A stretch of DNA of 64,000 bases from Lachnospiraceae bacterium. Lineage in GTDB: Bacteria > Bacillota > Clostridia > Lachnospirales > Lachnospiraceae. Positions 32,642 to 41,554 of the stretch are shown here, piece after piece. Both the position numbers and the translations under genes were made by a program. How positions within the stretch are numbered: position 1 is the first letter of the stretch; each line of letters starts with the position of its first letter. The stretch lies in assembly GCA_017543445.1 (NCBI GenBank), contig JAFYGB010000066.1, positions 1 to 64,000 of the forward strand. Direction: 5' to 3'. A model generated the notes under the pieces. That model saw only the letters and a list, made by a program, of their open reading frames with translations, did no database searches and was not told the DNA's origin.

Positions 32642-34030
32642 ATGGAAAATAACAGAAAGTGTATCGCTTTTCACAATTTGGGCTGTAAGGTCAATGCTTA
32701 CGAGACGTCAGCGATGATTTTGGCGTTCGAAAAGGCGGGTTACCGGGTCGTTCCGTTCGAGGAAACAGCCGACATATATGTGATCAACACCTGTTCGGTC
32801 ACGAACATTGCCGACCGCAAATCACGGCAAATGCTGCATCGGGCGGCGAAGCAAAACCCCGATGCGATCATCGTGGCGGTGGGCTGCTATGTGCAGGCCG
32901 CCTATGAGGAACTGAAGAAAGATCCGCTGGTCCACGTCATCGTGGGCAATAACCGCAAGGCGGACATCGTCTCCATCGTGGAGAACTATATTCGCGAGCT
33001 TCCCGAGAAGGAAGCGAGCGAGAAACCGACCCTGGTCGATGTGCTCGATATTGCGCATGAAAGCTGCTATGAAAACATGAAGGTCGACGCATCGTCTTCG
33101 CGAAATCGCGCGTATATCAAGATCCAGGACGGCTGCAATATGTTCTGCACCTACTGCATCATCCCGCTGACCCGCGGGCGCATCCGTAGCCGTGAGGTTT
33201 CGGATATCCTCGCCGAGGCGGAGCATCTGGCGGCGCAGGGGATCGGAGAGATCGTCCTGACGGGGATCCACGTGAGCTCCTATGGTCGCGACTGGAAGCA
33301 AAAGGGAGAGGCCGGCGCGGCCGATGTTTCCCCGCTGCTTTCGCTTTTGAAGCGTCTTCATGATATCCCGCAGATCCACCGCATTCGCTTGAGTTCGCTG
33401 GAGCCGCGCATCGTAACGCCGGAATTCGCGACGGAACTAAAGAGACTGTGGAAGGTCTGCCCGCATTTCCATCTGTCGCTGCAGAGTGGCTGCGACGCAA
33501 CATTAAAGCGTATGAACCGCCGGTACACGGCGGCAGAATATGCGGACTGCTGCAAGCTCTTGCGCAGCGTATATGACCGTCCGGCGCTGACAACCGACGT
33601 GATCGTGGGCTTTCCCGGCGAGACGGAGGAGGAATTTGCCGAGACCGTGCGCTATCTGGAGGAGATCGACCTGTACGAGATGCACGTGTTTAAGTTCTCC
33701 CCGCGTAAGGATACGCCGGCCGCGAAAATGGCGGGCCAGTTAACGGAAGCGGTAAAGGCTTCCCGAAGCGACGTCCTGATCGAGATGAGCGAGCGTCACA
33801 GCAAGGCCTATCGCGAAGCATTTGCCGGCGAGACTATGGAGATCCTGGTGGAGGAGATCCTTACGATCGACGGACGCGACTACTATGTAGGCTTCACAAA
33901 GAACTACATCCGCGTGGCTGTGCCGGCGGACGAAAACACACTCATGGTCAATGCATTGGCCGAAGTTACACTGACCAAAAGCCCGATCGGGACCGACTGC
34001 GTTTTGGGACAAACGCGGGTTATGGCTTGA
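32642..34030 (+). CDS. mtaB: tRNA ms2t6A37 methylthiotransferase MtaB
   Basis: A 462-residue radical-SAM enzyme that adds methylthio to t6A37 of tRNA. The N-terminal UPF0004 domain holds cysteines in NLGCKVNAYE, NTCSVT and VGCYVQ. The radical-SAM motif CNMFCTYCIIP lies at about residues 168-178. A C-terminal TRAM-like part (EILVEEI ... YYVGFTKNYIRV) closes the protein. Domain order and length are standard. In Bacillus mtaB follows prmA-rsmE; here the desulfurase, thiI and HPr-like genes are interposed. Confidence 0.94.
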   Translation: MENNRKCIAFHNLGCKVNAYETSAMILAFEKAGYRVVPFEETADIYVINTCSVTNIADRKSRQMLHRAAKQNPDAIIVAVGCYVQAAYEELKKDPLVHVIVGNNRKADIVSIVENYIRELPEKEASEKPTLVDVLDIAHESCYENMKVDASSSRNRAYIKIQDGCNMFCTYCIIPLTRGRIRSREVSDILAEAEHLAAQGIGEIVLTGIHVSSYGRDWKQKGEAGAADVSPLLSLLKRLHDIPQIHRIRLSSLEPRIVTPEFATELKRLWKVCPHFHLSLQSGCDATLKRMNRRYTAAEYADCCKLLRSVYDRPALTTDVIVGFPGETEEEFAETVRYLEEIDLYEMHVFKFSPRKDTPAAKMAGQLTEAVKASRSDVLIEMSERHSKAYREAFAGETMEILVEEILTIDGRDYYVGFTKNYIRVAVPADENTLMVNALAEVTLTKSPIGTDCVLGQTRVMA

Positions 34031-34055
34031 ACTTGCTACTCTTTTGTATTACAAT
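34027..34055 (+). promoter_or_regulatory. promoter of AI-2E family gene
   Basis: TTGAAC (34027-34032) overlaps the mtaB stop; 17 bases later is TACAAT (34050-34055). Confidence 0.5.
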
Positions 34056-34119
34056 ATACCTGATGGTACCGGGACGGATAAGGGCATCATAAAGAAGTGT
34101 TTACCAGGAGATGAGCAAT

Positions 34120-35538
34120 ATGGACGATCTGAAAGATAATATCAATACGGATCCTGTTGAGATTCCTGAGGAAGAAAACGGCGAGACAAACGACAGGAGT
34201 AATGTAAGGAACGTTTGGCACCGCCTGGGCATAACTAAATATTCATCCATCGCGGTTACGGCGTTTCTGGTCATTGCTGCGTCCATTCTGTTTGGATATT
34301 GCGTAATGAACATAGGCAGGATCGTCGACCTGGGACGGAGAGTGATCTCGGCGGCCTCGCCCATTATCTTCGGCCTTGTGATCGCGTACGTTTTAAAGCC
34401 GATCTACAATCAGATGGAGCATTGGCTGGAAAGCAAACTGCAGAAGAAAAAGAGATATCAGTCCAATCCGGATAAGGCGGAAAATATCGCGAAGGCGGTC
34501 AGCAGCATCACGGTCGTTCTGGTCCTGGTGTTGGCGATCGGTGCGATCGTATTTATCGTGATCCCGGAACTGTACCGATCTGTGGTCGGCCTGACGACGA
34601 ATCTCCCGAACTATATCGCTAATGCAAAAGACTGGCTCCATGGCATCTTCAAGAATAATCCCAAGATGGATGAATCCATCATGAAATATTTTGACAAACT
34701 GACGTCATCCACCACGGACTATGTGAATGGATGGGTACCGCAAATCACGGATATTTTTGATGCAGTGACGAACGGCCTCGGAAGTATGATGGGTGTTCTA
34801 TACAACGTCGGCATCGGGCTTGTGTTCGCGATCTACATCTTAAATGAGAAGGACGAACTGGCTGCGCAGATGCGTAAGATCGGATATTCCGTCATTCGGG
34901 AGAAGAAGATCGGCCGCTTCCGTGAAGAACTGATCTTTGCGGATAAGGTTTTCTCCGGCTTCGTTTTTGCAAGATTTATGGACTCGGTCCTGCTGGCATC
35001 GCTCTATACGATCATCGGTTCTCTCCTCAACCTGCCTTACGTCGGGATGACGAGCATTATCATCGGAGTCACGAACATGATCCCGTTCTTCGGAATGTAC
35101 ATCGGTATGGTTCCGTGCTTTATCATCCTCTTCCTCGTTTCGCCGCAGGATGCGATCATCTTCTTTGTAGTCGATATGGTCCTTATGCAGGTGGACGCGA
35201 ACTTCATCAGCCCGAAGATCATCGGAAGCAGTACCGGACTCTCCGGTTTCTGGGTGCTGTTCGCCCTGATCCTGTTCGGCGGCCTTTGGGGCTTCTTCGG
35301 AATGCTGATCGGCGTGCCGCTCTTTGCGATCATTTACCACCAGATCCGAAGTGTCGTTGACACACGTCTGAAGAAGAAGAACATGGCCACGGAGCTGGAA
35401 GAATATATCCGAGACCCCGTGATAAAAAAGCGGACGAAGGACAGAAAACTGCGCGAAAAGCAGAGAAGATTTAAGAAAAACAAGACTCCGGAAAAAGAGA
35501 AAAAGGAAGAGGGAGAAACCGGATCCGGTGACACCTGA
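34120..35538 (+). CDS. AI-2E family transporter
   Basis: A 472-residue membrane protein of the AI-2E/YdiK/PerM type. About eight helices include the characteristic late block LASLYTIIGSLLNLPYVGMT ... GVTNMIPFFGMYIG ... GLWGFFGMLIGVPLFAIIYH. The C-terminal tail is long and strongly basic (KKRTKDRKLREKQRRFKKNK). ATG 34120 is preferred over 34111 because AGGAG would touch the latter directly. The family exports small molecules or ions; the substrate here is unknown. Confidence 0.88.
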   Translation: MDDLKDNINTDPVEIPEEENGETNDRSNVRNVWHRLGITKYSSIAVTAFLVIAASILFGYCVMNIGRIVDLGRRVISAASPIIFGLVIAYVLKPIYNQMEHWLESKLQKKKRYQSNPDKAENIAKAVSSITVVLVLVLAIGAIVFIVIPELYRSVVGLTTNLPNYIANAKDWLHGIFKNNPKMDESIMKYFDKLTSSTTDYVNGWVPQITDIFDAVTNGLGSMMGVLYNVGIGLVFAIYILNEKDELAAQMRKIGYSVIREKKIGRFREELIFADKVFSGFVFARFMDSVLLASLYTIIGSLLNLPYVGMTSIIIGVTNMIPFFGMYIGMVPCFIILFLVSPQDAIIFFVVDMVLMQVDANFISPKIIGSSTGLSGFWVLFALILFGGLWGFFGMLIGVPLFAIIYHQIRSVVDTRLKKKNMATELEEYIRDPVIKKRTKDRKLREKQRRFKKNKTPEKEKKEEGETGSGDT

Positions 35539-35616
35539 CCTGCTTCACTTCCGGTCCATTGTACAACATGCATAAAAAGATTCCGTTAGAGGAATTCTCA
35601 TAAGTACTTTTCACGA

Positions 35617-35671
35617 TTTGAGAGGCAAGTTCAAAAAAATACTTGAACTTGCCTCAAATATGTATTAAAAT
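35617..35671 (+). promoter_or_regulatory. inverted repeat and promoter of ireB operon
   Basis: TTTGAGAGGCAAGTTCAA (35617-35634) is inverted as TTGAACTTGCCTCAAA (35643-35658). The right arm contains the -35 TTGAAC (35643-35648); after 17 bases comes TAAAAT (35666-35671). The dyad may be an operator, or a terminator without a T-run. Confidence 0.55.
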
Positions 35672-35746
35672 ACTAGTGATGGTACTTGAGCGGACGTGGC
35701 ATCGGAATATACAGTTTTTACAAAGCATGAAAGAGAGGTTTGTTTT

Positions 35747-36031
35747 TTGAGTGAAATAACGAATTTTACACAGCATAATTCCGTATCGATGGATCTGAAG
35801 ACCGCCGAGCAGCAGAACGGTGTGGAAGATATCATGGAGGCGGTTTATTGCGCGATGGTCGAGAAGGGGTATAATCCGGTGAACCAGATCGTGGGATATA
35901 TTCTGTCCGGAGATCCGACCTACGTGACCGGCCATAAGGGGGCACGCTCCCTGATCCAGAAGGTGGAACGCGATGAGATTCTGGAGGTTCTTTTGAACTA
36001 TTATATCCACAACAAAATCGAGAGATCATGA
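35747..36031 (+). CDS. ireB: IreB family regulatory phosphoprotein
   Basis: A 94-residue member of the IreB (UPF0297) family, which in Enterococcus is phosphorylated on threonines by the Ser/Thr kinase IreK. The core [19 protein letters not shown] ... [20 protein letters not shown] is clearly the family signature. I place the start at TTG 35747 because GAGAGG lies 9 bases upstream and no well-placed ATG exists. It overlaps ruvX by ATGA, as in the conserved yrzL-yrrK-yrzB cluster. Confidence 0.9.
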   Translation: MSEITNFTQHNSVSMDLKTAEQQNGVEDIMEAVYCAMVEKGYNPVNQIVGYILSGDPTYVTGHKGARSLIQKVERDEILEVLLNYYIHNKIERS

Positions 36032-36507
36032 GAAAGATGGGATTGGATTACGGCTCAAAGACGGTCGGCGTTGCGATGACGGATGCTTTGGGCGTTACTG
36101 TGATGCCGTTTGAGACCATCACACGAAAAGAAGAAAACAAATTGCGTAAAACGCTTGCGCGGATCGCCGAACTGGTCGTACAGAATGAGGTCGACGAGAT
36201 CGTGCTGGGTCGTCCGGTTTTGATGGACGGGTCCGACGGAGAGCGTGTGGAGCAGACCGTGATCTTTAAGGGACTTCTGGAAAAACGGGTCGAAGTTCCG
36301 ATCGTTTTTATGGACGAACGCCTGACGACGGTCGAGGCGGACGAAGCGCTTAGAGAGATGGATATTCCGAAGTCCGAGCGCAAAAAATACATTGATCAGA
36401 TCGCAGCTGTACTGGTGCTGCGCAGTTACCTGAATCAGAAAGAATACGACAAAGAGAGAGAGAACCTGCGCTCTCAGACGCAGGATGGAGACCATGGAGA
36501 AGATTAA
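36028..36507 (+). CDS. ruvX: Holliday junction resolvase-like protein RuvX (YqgF)
   Basis: A 159-residue RNase H-fold nuclease. [16 protein letters not shown] carries the first catalytic Asp (residue 6), and [15 protein letters not shown] and [17 protein letters not shown] the later motifs. The family processes the 5' end of pre-16S rRNA and may resolve junctions. It overlaps ireB at the start and the DUF1292 gene at the end. The arrangement is conserved in Bacillota. Confidence 0.94.
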   Translation: MRKMGLDYGSKTVGVAMTDALGVTVMPFETITRKEENKLRKTLARIAELVVQNEVDEIVLGRPVLMDGSDGERVEQTVIFKGLLEKRVEVPIVFMDERLTTVEADEALREMDIPKSERKKYIDQIAAVLVLRSYLNQKEYDKERENLRSQTQDGDHGED

Positions 36508-36757
36508 ACTTACAGCAGACGGAGAAGAGATCGAACTGACCGTTCTGGAGCAGACGCGTGTGGCGGGTAAGGATTACCTGCTCTGCACCGAGGACGGAGA
36601 GGATGACGGCGAGGGAGATGTGCCTTGCTACATTTTGCGTGCCGTTAAGAACGAAGGCGAAGACATTATCTATGAATTTGTTGACGAAGACGATGAATTG
36701 GAATATATCTCTAAGATTTTTGAGGAATTGCTCGAAGACACCGAGATCCGCTCGTAA
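36485..36757 (+). CDS. DUF1292 (YrzB-like) protein
   Basis: A 90-residue very acidic protein of the DUF1292 family ([56 protein letters not shown]). Its function is unknown but it almost always follows ruvX. It overlaps ruvX by 23 bases if started at 36485, or 14 if at 36494; neither start has a decisive ribosome site. Confidence 0.88.
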   Translation: METMEKIKLTADGEEIELTVLEQTRVAGKDYLLCTEDGEDDGEGDVPCYILRAVKNEGEDIIYEFVDEDDELEYISKIFEELLEDTEIRS

Positions 36758-36777
36758 GTGATTTGGAGGATATAAGA

Positions 36778-38442
36778 ATGATAGAATTTGGTCAAGGAAT
36801 GAAGATCATTCCTTTAGGCGGACTGGAATCCATCGGTATGAATATTACCGCCTTTGAATATAAGAACAGCATCATCGTGGTGGACTGCGGACTCTCGTTC
36901 CCGACGGATGACATGCCGGGCATCGACATGGTCATCCCGGACGTGGACTACTTAGAGCGTAACTTAGACCGCGTGGAAGCGTTCGTTATCACCCATGGAC
37001 ATGAAGACCACATTGGTGCATTGCCCTATGTTTTGCGTCGGGTGAATGTTCCGGTCTACGCGACACGCCTGACCATGGCGCTGATCGAGAAGAAACTCGA
37101 AGAGCATGAGCTGATGGATGTTGTGCAGCGGCACATCGTCGCGTACGGGGATATCCTGAAGCTCGGTGAGTTTAAGGTGGAGATCATCCGTACGAACCAC
37201 AGTATCGCTGACTCGGCGGCACTGGCCATTACGACGAAGGTCGGGACCATCGTCCACAGCGGCGACTTTAAGATCGACTACACGCCGGTTTTCGGCGACA
37301 TCGCAGACTTGCAGCGTTTTGGTGAACTTGGTAAGAAGGGCGTTCTCGCCTTGCTTTGTGACTCGACGAATGCGATCCGTCCCGGCTTCACCATGTCGGA
37401 GAAGACGGTCGGCCGTACCTTTGACACGATCTTCGCGGAGAATGTCAACCGCCGTATCATCGTTGCGACATTTGCCTCGAACGTAGACCGTGTACAGCAG
37501 ATCATCAACACTGCTTACCGTTATGGACGTAAAGTCGTGATCGACGGACGCAGTATGGTAAATGTCATCGGCACCGCATCGGAACTGGGTTATATCAACA
37601 TTCCGGAGGGTACGCTGATCGACCTGGAAGAGATGAAGAACTATCCGGAGGAGAAGATGGTCCTCATCACGACGGGTAGCCAGGGTGAGTCCATGGCCGC
37701 ATTGTCCCGTATGGCATCTTCCATCCACCGTAAGGTTTCGATCATGCCAGGCGACCTGATCATCTTCAGTTCGCACCCCATTCCGGGTAATGAGCGCGCG
37801 GTATCGAAGGTCGTAAACGAGCTTTCGATGAAGGGCGCGAAGATCATCATGCAGGATACCCACGTTTCCGGACATGCCTGCCAGGAGGAGATCAAACTTC
37901 TCTACGCATTGCTTCGTCCGAAGTATGCGATCCCGGTGCACGGTGAGTATCGCCACCTGTTAGCGCAGGCGGAGATCGCCGAAAGCCTCGGCATTCCGAA
38001 GGAGAATATTTTCATTTTGTCCTCTGGTGATGTGCTGGAGATCACGGATGATGATGCGGCTGTCGTAGGACAGGTTCCTTGCGGCACTGTTCTGGTCGAT
38101 GGTCTCGGCGTCGGTGATGTCGGAAACATCGTACTTCGCGACCGTCAGAACCTGGCACAGGATGGTATCATCATCGTAGTCATGACGTTGGAGAAATACA
38201 CGAACCAGTTGCTGGCCGGTCCGGATATCGTATCCCGCGGTTTCGTATATGTCCGCGAGTCCGAGAACCTGATCGAAGAAGCACGCAGCGTGGTCGAGAG
38301 CGTTGTTTTGGACTGCCTGGATAACGGTATCACCGACTGGCTGAAGATCAAAAACAGCGTGAAGGACGAGTTGAGCGACTTCCTCTGGAAGCGCATCAAG
38401 CGTAGCCCGATGGTTCTTCCCATCATTATGGAAGTAGAATAA
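36778..38442 (+). CDS. rnj: ribonuclease J
   Basis: A 554-residue metallo-beta-lactamase/beta-CASP nuclease for mRNA turnover and rRNA maturation. The zinc motif HGHEDH is at residues 73-78. TNHSIADSAALAI and VHSGDFKIDYTP follow. beta-CASP motifs include TTGSQGESMAAL and HVSGHACQEE, then PVHGEYRHL. Length is normal. ATG 36778 is chosen because TTGGAGG lies 9 bases before it. It follows DUF1292 by 20 bases and may belong to the ireB operon. Confidence 0.95.
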   Translation: MIEFGQGMKIIPLGGLESIGMNITAFEYKNSIIVVDCGLSFPTDDMPGIDMVIPDVDYLERNLDRVEAFVITHGHEDHIGALPYVLRRVNVPVYATRLTMALIEKKLEEHELMDVVQRHIVAYGDILKLGEFKVEIIRTNHSIADSAALAITTKVGTIVHSGDFKIDYTPVFGDIADLQRFGELGKKGVLALLCDSTNAIRPGFTMSEKTVGRTFDTIFAENVNRRIIVATFASNVDRVQQIINTAYRYGRKVVIDGRSMVNVIGTASELGYINIPEGTLIDLEEMKNYPEEKMVLITTGSQGESMAALSRMASSIHRKVSIMPGDLIIFSSHPIPGNERAVSKVVNELSMKGAKIIMQDTHVSGHACQEEIKLLYALLRPKYAIPVHGEYRHLLAQAEIAESLGIPKENIFILSSGDVLEITDDDAAVVGQVPCGTVLVDGLGVGDVGNIVLRDRQNLAQDGIIIVVMTLEKYTNQLLAGPDIVSRGFVYVRESENLIEEARSVVESVVLDCLDNGITDWLKIKNSVKDELSDFLWKRIKRSPMVLPIIMEVE

Positions 38443-38490
38443 TTACGATAACAGGCAGGTTCGGCGCATGCCGGCCTGCCGGGAGTTTTT

Positions 38491-38925
38491 ATGGGAAATA
38501 AAAAACGCCGGACGGTGCAGAAGCCCGGAGACAACAAAAAAGTGCTTTCTTCCGTGAGACTGACCGGCATGACGTTTGCGATCATTGAGACAGCGGTAAA
38601 GGTCTTGTTTTACGCGATGCTGATCTACCTGGTGGCAACCGGCATGCGTTCGGCCTACAAGTTCGGCTACCGCGTGTTTGAGAAGGACACCGGCTCGATG
38701 ACGGGAACTGCGGTTCAGGTATCGGTCACGGAGAAGGCAAAACCTCTCGCGTTGGGTAAGAAACTGGAGGAGCAGGGCGTGATCGAGGATGCATACGTGT
38801 TCTACGCCCAGTACATTTTCTTCTCGTATAAGTTCCAGCCGGGAACGTATACTATTTATTCGAACATGGATAGCCGCGCGATCCTGGATGTATTGTCCGG
38901 AGAGACGCGGACCGAGGGGCCTTAA
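38491..38925 (+). CDS. short MltG/YceG-like protein
   Basis: A 144-residue protein. A basic N-terminus and one transmembrane helix (TAVKVLFYAMLIYLVATGMR) are followed by a LysM-like YceG substrate domain (KPLALGKKLEEQGVIEDAYV; PGTYTIYSNMDSRAILDVLSG). The catalytic glutamate domain of the endolytic transglycosylase MltG is absent. Short forms of this kind occupy the yrrL position upstream of the methyltransferase in Clostridia. It may be a wall-binding or regulatory version. Confidence 0.8.
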   Translation: MGNKKRRTVQKPGDNKKVLSSVRLTGMTFAIIETAVKVLFYAMLIYLVATGMRSAYKFGYRVFEKDTGSMTGTAVQVSVTEKAKPLALGKKLEEQGVIEDAYVFYAQYIFFSYKFQPGTYTIYSNMDSRAILDVLSGETRTEGP

Positions 38926-38926
38926 G

Positions 38927-39601
38927 ATGAGTGAGAATTTAGACGGAATCCGCTTAGAAGGATTCATAGAGTCCCTGCAACAAGATAGGGGACCGATATT
39001 GGAAGCGATCCGCGCCCGCGCGATCGAAGACGGGGTGCCGATCATCCGGAGCGAGACAGAAAACTTGCTCCGGTTTCTTGTAATGACACGAAAACCGAAG
39101 AAGATCTTAGAAGTCGGCTGTGCGATCGGATACTCTGCGCTGGTGATGCACACCGTCGCCCAAAACTATGGCGGCTGTCATATCACAACGATGGAGAGCT
39201 ACGAGCCGCGCATCGAGCAGGCACGGGCGAACTTCGCTGCCGCAGGGGCGGAAGCCGGCATCGAACTTCTGACCGGAGATGCGACGCCGTATCTTACTGC
39301 GATGCAGCCGGATGCACAGTTCGACCTGATCTTTTTGGATGCTGCGAAGGCGCAGTATGTGGTCTGGCTGCCGAATCTTTTAAGGTTGCTTAAGTCGGAC
39401 GGACTTCTGGTCACGGACAATATATTGACCGGCGGGGACATTTTGGAATCGCGTTTTGCGGTCACTCGTCGCAATCGTACGATACACACGCGCATGCGGG
39501 AATTCCTCGAAAAAGTGACGCACGATCCCGCATTGACCAGTGCGGTGCTGTCCTCCGGTGACGGCGTATGTTTGACTTCGAAAATTCAGGTTCCTGATTG
39601 A
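38927..39601 (+). CDS. trmR: O-methyltransferase, TrmR-like
   Basis: A 224-residue class I SAM methyltransferase. Motif I is ILEVGCAIGYSALVM (about residues 60-74), followed by TMESYEPRIEQARANF and DLIFLDAAKAQYVVWLP. The YrrM/TrmR group methylates 5-hydroxyuridine at the wobble position of tRNA. The position downstream of ruvX, DUF1292 and mltG matches yrrM in Bacillus, which supports that role. It starts 1 base after the previous stop. Confidence 0.82.
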   Translation: MSENLDGIRLEGFIESLQQDRGPILEAIRARAIEDGVPIIRSETENLLRFLVMTRKPKKILEVGCAIGYSALVMHTVAQNYGGCHITTMESYEPRIEQARANFAAAGAEAGIELLTGDATPYLTAMQPDAQFDLIFLDAAKAQYVVWLPNLLRLLKSDGLLVTDNILTGGDILESRFAVTRRNRTIHTRMREFLEKVTHDPALTSAVLSSGDGVCLTSKIQVPD

Positions 39602-39626
39602 CTTTCGGCGGGATTTTTGGTATAAT
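39598..39626 (+). promoter_or_regulatory. promoter
   Basis: TTGACT (39598-39603), 17 bases, TATAAT (39621-39626), overlapping the end of the methyltransferase gene. Confidence 0.7.
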
Positions 39627-39688
39627 AACGGCAACAAGAATGGTGCGTTTTTACAGTAGAATGTTGGACTGTGAAAGGAGGCGTTTCT

Positions 39689-40300
39689 ATGAAGAGAATC
39701 ATCACGATCAGCCGTGAATTCGGCAGCGGCGGAAGGACCATTGGTAAGATGGTTGCGGATGCGCTTGGGTACAAGTATTACGATAAGGAACTGGTGAAGC
39801 AGGTCTCGGAGGAGAGCGGTTTCGACCCGAAGTATATCGAGGAGCACGGAGAGCTCGCGCGCGGCTACACAGGGCTGTCCTATGGCCTTTCGGCCCAGGG
39901 CGTTCCCGGAGTTATGCGCGGCATGTCGCCGGATGACTTTTTGTATGTCATCCAGCGTGAGGTCATCCTGCGGGTTGCGGATGAGTCTCCCTGCGTTATC
40001 GTTGGTCGGTGCGCGGACTATATATTGAAGGACCGTAAGGACACACTGAATGTCTACATCCATGCGAGCATGGACTTCCGCGCGGACCGCATCGTCCGCT
40101 TATACGGCGAGAGTGATAAGTCGCCGGAGAAACGCTTAGTCGAGAAGGATAAGAAGCGCCGTCTCAACTATAAGCATTACACAGAGCAGGAATGGGGAAA
40201 ATCCCAAAACTACGACATTTCGCTCTGCTCATCCACGCTCGGCATTGACCGCTGCGTGCAGATCATCGTAGATTTAGCAAAGGAACTAGACGGTGAATAA
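39689..40300 (+). CDS. cytidylate kinase-like family protein
   Basis: A 203-residue P-loop kinase of the AAK6/cytidylate kinase-like family. ITISREFGSGGRTIGKMVAD at the N-terminus forms the nucleotide loop. CVIVGRCADYILKD and RADRIVRLYGES follow. These proteins are distinct from Cmk and their substrate is unproven. It has a strong AAAGGAGG ribosome site. It overlaps the DUF4317 gene by 8 bases. Confidence 0.88.
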   Translation: MKRIITISREFGSGGRTIGKMVADALGYKYYDKELVKQVSEESGFDPKYIEEHGELARGYTGLSYGLSAQGVPGVMRGMSPDDFLYVIQREVILRVADESPCVIVGRCADYILKDRKDTLNVYIHASMDFRADRIVRLYGESDKSPEKRLVEKDKKRRLNYKHYTEQEWGKSQNYDISLCSSTLGIDRCVQIIVDLAKELDGE

Positions 40301-41441
40301 AAAAGAAGTACATGAGCTTCGGAGAAGGTTTCGCAAGGAGAAGAGCACGATCCGCAAAATGAGCGGCTGTTACGTAAACGGCGACGGCGAGCGGATCACT
40401 TCCTTTCGCGAAACCTTCGCGATGCTGTCCGAAGAAGAACAAGACAAATATTTTGAGATCTTTAAGAAGGGTATGTCCGGCACGTTCGGACATAATCTTT
40501 TCTGTACCCAGTTTGGCGAGACGGAGGATGCTGAGGGGAACCCCGGCGAGAATCTGCAGGAACTGTTTTTGAAACTGCGGGACTCCGAACTGGAGGATGA
40601 TGCGATCCTGGACGAGTTCTATGAGCGTGTGATATCGGCCTATGGCTACCGGGATAACTACCTGATCCTGCTGGCGCACGATGCTTACGATGTGCCTTCC
40701 CGCACTCGGGACGGGATCGAGATGGAAGACGCGAGCGAGGATGTATACTCTTACGTGCTCTGTCTGCTGTGTCCGGTGAATCTGACAGATTACGACATTT
40801 GCTACGATGCGCAGAGTCATGCTTTTCGTAATACGAATCGTCGGTGGAAGCTGGAGATGCCTATGCACGCCATGCTCTTCCCGATGTTTACGGATCGTAT
40901 GAGTGACATCACGGGCACGCTGTTTTACTCACGGGATGCGAAGGATATCCGCACGGACATGCTGGCGGCGCTGATCGGCGGCTTGACGCCCATCTCTGCA
41001 CAGGGGCAGCGTGACATCTTCGGTGCCATCGTGGAGGAAACCCTCGGCGGCAAATGTGAATACGACGATGTGCGCAGCATCCAGGATATATTGTCCGACC
41101 GAATCGAAGAGAGTAAGGATGCACCCGAACCGCTCGTATTGTCGAAGGCAGATATTTCCGACCTTCTGGCAGACAGCGGCGTGTCCGAAGAAAACCTGCA
41201 GCGTTTCGACACGGTGTACGACGCGGTACTGCCTAAAGAGCAGCCGCTTCAGGCGACGAACATCATCAATACAAAGAAGATGGAAGTCAAACTGGAGGGC
41301 ATCACGGTCTCCGCAAAACCGGAGCGTGCGCGCCTGATCAAAACGCAGAATATCGACGGCCGAAACTGCCTGGTCATCCCGATCGACGACGAAGAAGTTT
41401 TCGTTAACGGAATCGCGATCACGGGCGGAGAAAAGGCTTGA
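40293..41441 (+). CDS. DUF4317 family protein
   Basis: A 382-residue protein of the DUF4317 family, found mainly in Clostridia and without known function (start MNKKEVHELRRRFRKEKSTI; CYVNGDGERITSFRETF; CLLCPVNLTDYDI). It starts with GTG inside the end of the kinase gene, so translation is coupled. It is soluble, with no signal or membrane segment. Confidence 0.88.
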   Translation: MNKKEVHELRRRFRKEKSTIRKMSGCYVNGDGERITSFRETFAMLSEEEQDKYFEIFKKGMSGTFGHNLFCTQFGETEDAEGNPGENLQELFLKLRDSELEDDAILDEFYERVISAYGYRDNYLILLAHDAYDVPSRTRDGIEMEDASEDVYSYVLCLLCPVNLTDYDICYDAQSHAFRNTNRRWKLEMPMHAMLFPMFTDRMSDITGTLFYSRDAKDIRTDMLAALIGGLTPISAQGQRDIFGAIVEETLGGKCEYDDVRSIQDILSDRIEESKDAPEPLVLSKADISDLLADSGVSEENLQRFDTVYDAVLPKEQPLQATNIINTKKMEVKLEGITVSAKPERARLIKTQNIDGRNCLVIPIDDEEVFVNGIAITGGEKA

Positions 41442-41507
41442 CCTTATACAAATAAAGAACTATAATACTTTCAAGGTGCCCCTACGGACACCTTGAAATT
41501 GTTTATC
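41438..41507 (+). promoter_or_regulatory. gltX promoter and 5' hairpin
   Basis: TTGACC (41438-41443), 17 bases, TATAAT (41461-41466). The transcript would begin with a hairpin TTTCAAGGTG ... CACCTTGAAA followed by TTGTTT, which may end upstream transcription, stabilise the 5' end, or attenuate gltX. Confidence 0.6.
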
Positions 41508-41554
41508 GCAAAAGGGCGTTTCGCCCAAAACTACCGAAAAGAAGGAAAAAGACC

